Below the pieces are notes generated by a model. It saw only the letters and a list, made by a program, of their open reading frames with translations. It searched no databases and was not told where the DNA came from. From Callaeas wilsoni (taxonomy: Eukaryota; Chordata; Aves; Passeriformes; Callaeidae): DNA of 64,000 bases. Below, in pieces: positions 59,101 to 64,000 of this stretch. The translations under genes were made by a program, and so were the position numbers. Location: contig VWPU01008475.1 of NCBI GenBank assembly GCA_013398955.1, positions 1-64,000 on the forward strand. Reading direction: 5' to 3'. The stretch's first letter is position 1; each line of letters begins with the position of its first letter.

Positions 59101-60027
59101 TGTCTTCTCCAAGGCTCAGACATGCCCTGTCAGCTGAAGGCTTTCCAGATTTGCACTGCTCAGTAACACATTCACAGTTCATACAACAACAAGCCTCAAA
59201 TCCTGCCCCAGCAGTAAGCAGACTCTTGGTTCAAGATGTTTTGTTCTGTCTGTAAAGCAGAGAAAACCTCTTTAACTGAAAGACAATGGTTCATGTGCTG
59301 ATACAGAAGGATACACAGCAGGCTATTTTTGAAAAAAATATTCTAGGAGAGAAAAAAATTGAGATAATTGTGTATTGTACATCACTGCCACCTTCTACAT
59401 TTTTAAAAGGAAAATAATTCTCTAGAAAATGCTTCAACTTTCCATAAAGACATGGAGTACAGATATTCATGGGAAAAGGCACATATTCCTGACACTAAGG
59501 CACATATGACACCTTGCTCATGGCTTCATGTTTGGAGAGGGAATGCATGCTAGTTACTCTATCTAAGGTTCAGAGCAATTCTCTCACCTCTCATCCCTCA
59601 CCTTTTCATTGAAGACAATGTCTGCCTTCCAGAAAAATCACCAATATTTTCCACAATTTTTTAATCTCGTGTAGTCTGTTCATATCCCCTTTTACCCCAG
59701 TGCTGCCAGATGAAGACTTTCCCAATAACATCAGGGCTTGCATTTTCTCCTGAACATGACTACTTGGTCGTCTGTTGGGACACAGTGTCCCAAGGCTGTA
59801 GAAAACTTGCTTGCAAAGCAAAGCAATCAGTGACTTCTCTGAAGTTAAATCCCACATCCAGAGTCACTGTGGATGCCCTTGCTGTGAGCTCTGTGCAACA
59901 TGTGTGCCCAAGATTAGACAAGATGAACAAAGACAGAAAAAACATAGTTAAATTGTCTAATCTGTGATCTTTGACTGTGACAGCAGTGGTAATAATAAAA
60001 TGCCTACAGTCACACTTCTGAAGATTT

Positions 60028-60044
60028 AAAAAAAAAAAAAAAAA
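60028..60044. repeat. (A)17 run
   Basis: Seventeen A, the longest homopolymer in the window. No retrocopy body recognised upstream. Confidence 0.88.
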
Positions 60045-60685
60045 GGTTTGAATTAACCCCTCATTACTGGAGAAGGAAGGAAGCTTTCCCTGCAGGACTG
60101 AGGAGCACTATTCCTCTTTTTGCAACTATTGCTTGCAGGGATAGGCACTAACAGAAACAATACACAGCGGAAAGGCTGTCCCCAGGTTTTGGCTGCAGTT
60201 GTTTGAATTACTAGAGACAAATCCCTGGAAAGGTTTAATCCTGTGGCACCAGCTTCAGTGCAGATGGAAGAAAGGAGAACTTTGTCATGTATGCAGTTTA
60301 AAGAGTGGGAGCATGCTGTGGATCCCTACTTGATGACTCCAAGGAGGAAAAAATACCCTTTGGGTTTGTCTACTTTCTGAAATCCATTCTGTGAACGCAG
60401 CAGCAGAATCTGACTTTCATAATGCAAAAAAAAATCTTGCAAAGCCAAAGACTTCTATTAAAAAAATATTGTATACAAGACCAGCGTAACTGGGTGATGT
60501 CATTCATAAGGCTGATATCAGTCCACTTGCTTTGTTTCATTTCATTCAACAGATCTTGTGTCTGTGGAAGAAAACCAAGCAGCTATTTTTACCATGGAGA
60601 TGATATCTGATAATGATGGGTTTTTTTATTTATTTGTGTGAGAGTGAGGTTCAGCTATGATGACAAAAGTCCAGTCTCTACCTTT

Positions 60686-60690
60686 CCTTA
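60686..60690. repeat. Target site duplication CCTTA, left copy
   Basis: CCTTA directly precedes the TGTGCTGG start of the LTR. The same five bases follow its CCACACCA end at 61273-61277. Confidence 0.9.
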
Positions 60691-60913
60691 TGTGCTGGTT
60701 TTGGCCAGTGTAGAATTAATTGTTTTTATAGCGGCTAGAATGGCGCTGTGTTTTGGATTTGTGCTGAACACAGGGCTAACAATACAGAGATGTTTTTGTT
60801 ATTGCTGAGCAGGGCTTGCATAGAGCCAAAGCCTTTTCTGCTTTTTGTGCTGCCACGCTGGGGAGGAAATTGGGCATGCAGGGGATGTTGGGAGGAGACA
60901 CAGCCAGGACAAG

Positions 60914-60929
60914 TGACCCAAAGTGACCA
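60914..60929 (-). promoter_or_regulatory. DR4-like nuclear-receptor site in the LTR U3
   Basis: On the + strand TGACCC-AAAG-TGACCA; on the minus strand this is TGGTCA-CTTT-GGGTCA. It is a direct repeat of two AGGTCA-like half sites with a 4-base spacer, the arrangement bound by thyroid-hormone-receptor and LXR heterodimers (established). It lies about 40 bp upstream of the TATA-like box. Each half site differs from AGGTCA at one base. Binding is inference. Confidence 0.35.
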
Positions 60930-60955
60930 AAGGGACCATATGACATCATGTTCAG

Positions 60956-60964
60956 TACATAAAG
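60956..60964 (+). promoter_or_regulatory. TATA-like box of the 582-bp LTR
   Basis: 'tacataaag' lies 265 bp into the LTR, followed by a purine-rich stretch. One base (c for t) weakens it relative to TATATAAAG. Confidence 0.5.
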
Positions 60965-61140
60965 TAGGGAGAAGAAGGAGGAAGGGGGGACATTTGGAGT
61001 GGATTTTTTGTTTTCCCAAGTCAATGTTATGCATGACGGGGCCCTGCTCTCCTGGAGGTGGCGGAACGCTTGCCAGCCCATGGGAAAGGGAATTAATTCC
61101 TTGTTTTGCTTTGCTTCTGTGTGCAGCTTTTGTTTTCCCT

Positions 61141-61146
61141 ATTAAA
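61141..61146 (+). terminator. Polyadenylation signal of the 582-bp LTR
   Basis: ATTAAA, the commonest variant of AATAAA, lies about 125 bp before the LTR end and is followed by 'cttctttatctcaatcc'. It probably marks the R region. Confidence 0.6.
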
Positions 61147-61277
61147 CTTCTTTATCTCAATCCATAAGTTTTCCAGCCTTTACCCTTCCAATTCTCGCTC
61201 TGATCCTGCTGGTGGGGGAGTGAGCGAGCCGCTGCGTGGTGCTTAGTTCCCAGCTGGGGTGAAACCACACCACCTTA

Positions 61278-63032
61278 AAACAAACACAGTCTTGTGACCC
61301 ACAAATGCTATGTGAAAATCACATAGAAGAAATTGTATTTCATTTCTGGAATACTTTTCTCTGGGGAAAAAAAAAATCAACAACCCAAAGAAACCAACAA
61401 ACCAAAATCAGATCAAACAAACTCACTAGGTTCAATTTATGAGTAGGATGCTGTCGCTCCCAACTCCACTACATAGGCTGCAGAGTTTTACTCAGATCCA
61501 AAAAATGCAAACTAAAACTAATTTTCCTTAAACATCTGGATGAAAACTGCAGCCATTTAAGAACTGTTTTAAGAACAGTGCAACTGTATGTGCAGCAGGG
61601 TACTCAGGCAGTGGTGCCAGGTGGACTGTCCCTCCATGTGTATCACCCTCAGAGGGTTACACCTTCACTTTTCCTGCAGTAGCTCGTTGCTGTGTCTTTT
61701 CTAATTTCTTTGTTTACTCAGTACACCAAGAGACTCATCTCCAAAGCCATGGCAGGTCCTGAATGTACGCAGTACTTCTAGTCAAGAAGAAATTACCCTG
61801 GTGTCCATCCATGGTCCACCCACCACAGGAACTTCTTCAATAAATATTCCTCTGCTAATTATAAATCATGTGCATCTGTTCTTAGGTTTGCATTTTAGTA
61901 TTACTGTAAAACTGGTTCTGAAACCAAATCAAAGTTGCTGAAGTACATTATTTGCATTCACATGTATCCTAATACAGGAGAAATCCTAAAACCTTATTAA
62001 TGACAAGCTATTAGGAGTTACATTACTTAAGATACCTAAAATGCTGATTTTCATTAAAGCTAGAATGACCTTAGCTGAAAGATCAAGGTTATTAAGAGTA
62101 TATGTTTGGGTTTTCTTTCCAGAAATGTGAGTATTTAAAAGTATTAAAGCATAATATTAAAGAAATATTAATAAAATAGTGATTAGAATATTAGCAATAA
62201 TAGCAAAACTTGCAGTAGAACAAGAACCAAAGCTATTTACAGAGTGTTAAAATCTCACATTCAGAGACAGCACAAATGAGGAAAAAAGACTAACTCGTAG
62301 CTGGGAATTCAATTACAAGTTACTCTGTTTCAAAATCTCATTTTGGAGGATAAAGTGCTTGAAAAAGCTTTAGCTATCCTTACAGAAGTTATCTTTATAG
62401 AAAGATACCATCTCCTGTTCCTTTTTGCAGGATGTAGTATGTTAAATCACTTGCAAAACAAAACAACACAGGGATAAGCATCTATTTCTTACAAAAGACA
62501 CGGAGAATCGTTTGCACAAATCTGAACCTAGACATTTTTCATCAGCAGATCCCAATAAGAAAGTACATTTCAGATTTCATCTACAGTACCAGCAAAACAT
62601 TAAAGGCAGAAGAAAAAAAACACATATACCCTGTAACTTTTCTTCCCCATGGATACTGTTTTATACAATTCTTCTTCAGAAAGACACCATTTAGGAGCTT
62701 CTTTTTTACCACACGGCACATAGTGTAAACTGATGCTCCATCTTTTCACAAGAACATAAACAAACAAATACAAAAGGAGTAAACAGCAGCTGCAGGCATC
62801 CATACACCATTTCAATGAAGTGTGATGCCTGAATCCCGTTTAAAGGTCTTAACTGTGGGAGTTCACAAACTCCTCTTACTGATAGGCAGAGAGGGAGAAC
62901 CGTTTTGTGACAGGTCTTGGTTCGAAGAGGGAAACATTCTGTTTACTCTGAGATTTTATAACAAATGTATTTAGTTCAATCTCCCTTTAGAGATGTACAA
63001 GTTAAAAAAGAAACCCAATGTTATCCATTCTC
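61278..63032. other. Unique DNA, no gene recognised
   Basis: AT-rich, with short A runs. No repeat family or domain recognised in 1.75 kb. Confidence 0.5.
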
Positions 63033-63190
63033 TGGTCTGGAAGGGACCTTAAAGATTTTCTAGTTCCAATCCCTCTGCCATGGGCAGGGATGTCACTCAT
63101 TAGACCAAGTTCCTCAGAGCCCCATCCAGCCTGGCCTTGCACACTTCCATGGATGCGGCAGCCACAACTTCTCTGGGCAACCTGTTCCAA

Positions 63191-63208
63191 TGCCCCCCCC
63201 TCCCCCCT
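63191..63208. repeat. Interrupted C run
   Basis: 'tgcccccccctccccccct' replaces the usual 'agtgcctcaccaccctcaca' part of the CR1 3' UTR. A local expansion within the element. Confidence 0.75.
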
Positions 63209-63439
63209 AGTCTTAAACTGAAGAATTTCTTCCAATGTCTAATCTAAATCTATCCTCTTTCAATTTGAAGCGTTTCTCCTTCATCCTATTACTACATGTC
63301 CTTGTCAGAAGTCCCTTTTCCAGCTGGCTCCTAGCCCCTTAAGGTCCCCCTGAAGTCTTCTCCAAGCTAAAGACCTCCAGCTCTCTCAGCCTGCCTTCAT
63401 AGGAGAGCTGCTCCAGCCCTCTGACCACCTTTGCGGACT

Positions 63440-63575
63440 CCTCTGGACACACTCTAACACGTTCATGTCCTTCTCATATTCAGGGCCCCGGAGCTGGAGG
63501 CAGCACCACAGGTGTAGTGTCACAAAGGCAGAGACCTGTTGGCCACACTGCTTTGGATGCAGCCCAGGACATGGT
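63440..63575 (-). pseudogene. Frameshifted CR1 ORF2 C-terminal remnant
   Basis: Two partial peptides typical of the CR1 ORF2 C-terminus occur in order but in different minus-strand frames: LGCIQSSVANRS, then EYEKDMNVLECVQRS. No catalytic motif is retained because the polymerase core is upstream of the truncation. Inactive. Confidence 0.8.
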
Positions 63576-63580
63576 TGTGT

Positions 63581-63611
63581 GAAATACAAGGACTGCATGA
63601 AATACAAGGAT
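63581..63611. repeat. 18-bp tandem duplication beside a CR1 5' break
   Basis: 'gaaatacaaggactgcat' (63581-63598) is followed by 'gaaatacaagga' (63599-63610). The first copy starts exactly where recognisable CR1 similarity ends. Confidence 0.8.
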
Positions 63612-64000
63612 ATGAATAGGGCGAAAAGAATATTTTTTCTTCAATACGTTTACTCCCAGTGTCAGACTCAGCTGCTGAGTAAAAAAATGCTGCCATTTCT
63701 AGCATTGCTGAAAGTTTTAAAGTTTAAACCAGTTCTGGAAGAAATGTAGTGAAAAAGATCATCAGAGAGTTAAGACAGTAAGCTACAGATTGGATCAGCT
63801 TTAATACAGAAATACAGACAATTCTATGCATTATTGCTGAGTAGTCCTAAATTCATTAAGACAGGAACTTCAATGCATGTGTAAACTTCTTAAAACACCA
63901 GTACTGCATGTAAAAGATTCCCTTCTTTTATTCTCAGTATTCTCTGGATGATACTGTTCAGACAAAAAACATTCTTTTTCCTTCTTTACACTCTCTCATA
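63612..64000. other. Unique DNA to window end
   Basis: No element or domain recognised; the sequence is AT-rich and runs off the window. Confidence 0.5.

Larger units (their letters stand above)
55037..60685. other. Unique DNA, almost repeat-free
   Basis: 5.6 kb with only a possible CR1 scrap at 56103-56130 and a 17-base A run at 60028-60044. Purine-rich (A-rich) on the + strand around 55100-56700. Frames of 82 and 78 codons at 55425-55974 are in different frames with stops between them and match no family I recognise. An 85-codon frame at 59710-59964 has a superficially WD40-like start; see the rejected list. Confidence 0.5.
60691..61272 (+). mobile_element. Solo LTR (582 bp), ERVL-like avian family
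   Basis: Starts TGTGCTGGTTTTGGCC and ends GGGGTGAAACCACACCA, with TG...CA ends and exact 5-bp flanking duplications CCTTA. I recognise it as a common avian LTR type by its wording: 'ctgtgttttggatttgtgct', 'tattgctgagcagggcttgc', 'gtgagcgagccgctgcgtgg', 'tgcttagttcccagctgggg'. Internal marks are a CRE-like TGACATCA (60941), a TATA-like 'tacataaag' (60956-60964) and the polyadenylation signal ATTAAA (61141-61146), all in + orientation. No internal retroviral genes are present, so it is a solo LTR. The 139-codon + frame and overlapping minus frames inside it are not genes. Confidence 0.95.
63033..63580 (-). mobile_element. CR1 LINE, ~550 bp including the ORF2 C-terminus
   Basis: 'tctggtctggaagggacctt', 'tctgccatgggcagggatgt', 'catccagcctggccttgcac', 'aacttctctgggcaacctgt', 'ctctgaccacctttgcggac', 'ggccccggagctggaggcag', ending at 'cagcccaggacatggttgtg'. 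A minus-strand CR1 whose last few octamers are lost. ORF2 C-terminal remnants appear in two minus frames (VLGCIQSSVANRSL near 63520-63570; VLECVQRS near 63440-63480), showing at least one frameshift. A C-rich run (63194-63208) interrupts the 3' UTR. 5'-truncated. Confidence 0.95.

Noticed and set aside
59710..59964. 85-codon frame starting with a WD40-like 'GLAFSPEHDYLVV'
   Set aside because: Only one weak repeat-like segment, no GH or WD pair in register, and no second blade. An acceptor-like 'tttaccccag' precedes it, but no clear matching donor gives a sensible exon.
60748..61164. 139-codon + strand frame and overlapping minus frames of about 100 codons
   Set aside because: They lie wholly inside the 582-bp solo LTR, which is non-coding.

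Overview
The window looks like non-coding DNA from a bird. About fifteen CR1 LINE fragments lie along it. Most begin on the + strand with the degenerate octamer tail 'catagaatcatagaatgg' followed by 'ttggaagggacctt', which is the 3' end of avian CR1 read on the minus strand. There are also two retroviral solo LTRs and three to five ancient MIR-like SINE fragments of the kind shared by reptiles and birds. The sequence is AT-rich with few CpGs. No reading frame resembles a host protein, so I call no protein-coding gene, tRNA or rRNA. The window is most simply a gene desert or the inside of a very long intron. I cannot name the species or locus; one LTR belongs to a type I associate mainly with neoavian birds (weak inference).

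Layout. 1-9.6 kb: mostly unique DNA with three CR1 scraps (0.3, 1.7-2.1, 3.5 kb) and a possible MIR (6.9 kb). 9.6-15 kb: a cluster of CR1 copies, including one at 9.62-9.96 kb that is internally inverted in the way twin priming predicts. 15-28 kb: one CR1 at 18.2-18.7 kb, then unique DNA with a motif-dense stretch at 19.9-20.15 kb. 28-33 kb: two short + strand CR1 tails and unique DNA. 33.3-35.4 kb: a MIR remnant, then a minus-strand CR1 with a recognisable reverse-transcriptase remnant, split by a 680-bp solo LTR with a 5-bp target duplication. 35-46 kb: unique DNA with a CR1 carrying an expanded octamer tail at 42.4 kb. 46.3-46.7 kb: a + strand CR1 of the same subfamily as the 18.2 kb copy. 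47-60 kb: unique DNA with MIR remnants at 49.5 and 52.8 kb and an AT-rich palindromic patch at 51.4-51.5 kb. 60.69-61.27 kb: a 582-bp solo LTR with intact promoter-like motifs and a 5-bp target duplication. 63.0-63.6 kb: a final minus-strand CR1.

No genes here work together. The structure is a history of insertions: ancient MIR copies, successive CR1 waves, then two retroviral LTRs, one demonstrably younger than the CR1 it interrupts. I saw no convincing new biological system. The strongest observations are the nested LTR, the twin-primed CR1 with junction microhomology, the LTR with a DR4-like element, and a few motif-dense or splice-like segments that need conservation or RNA data.
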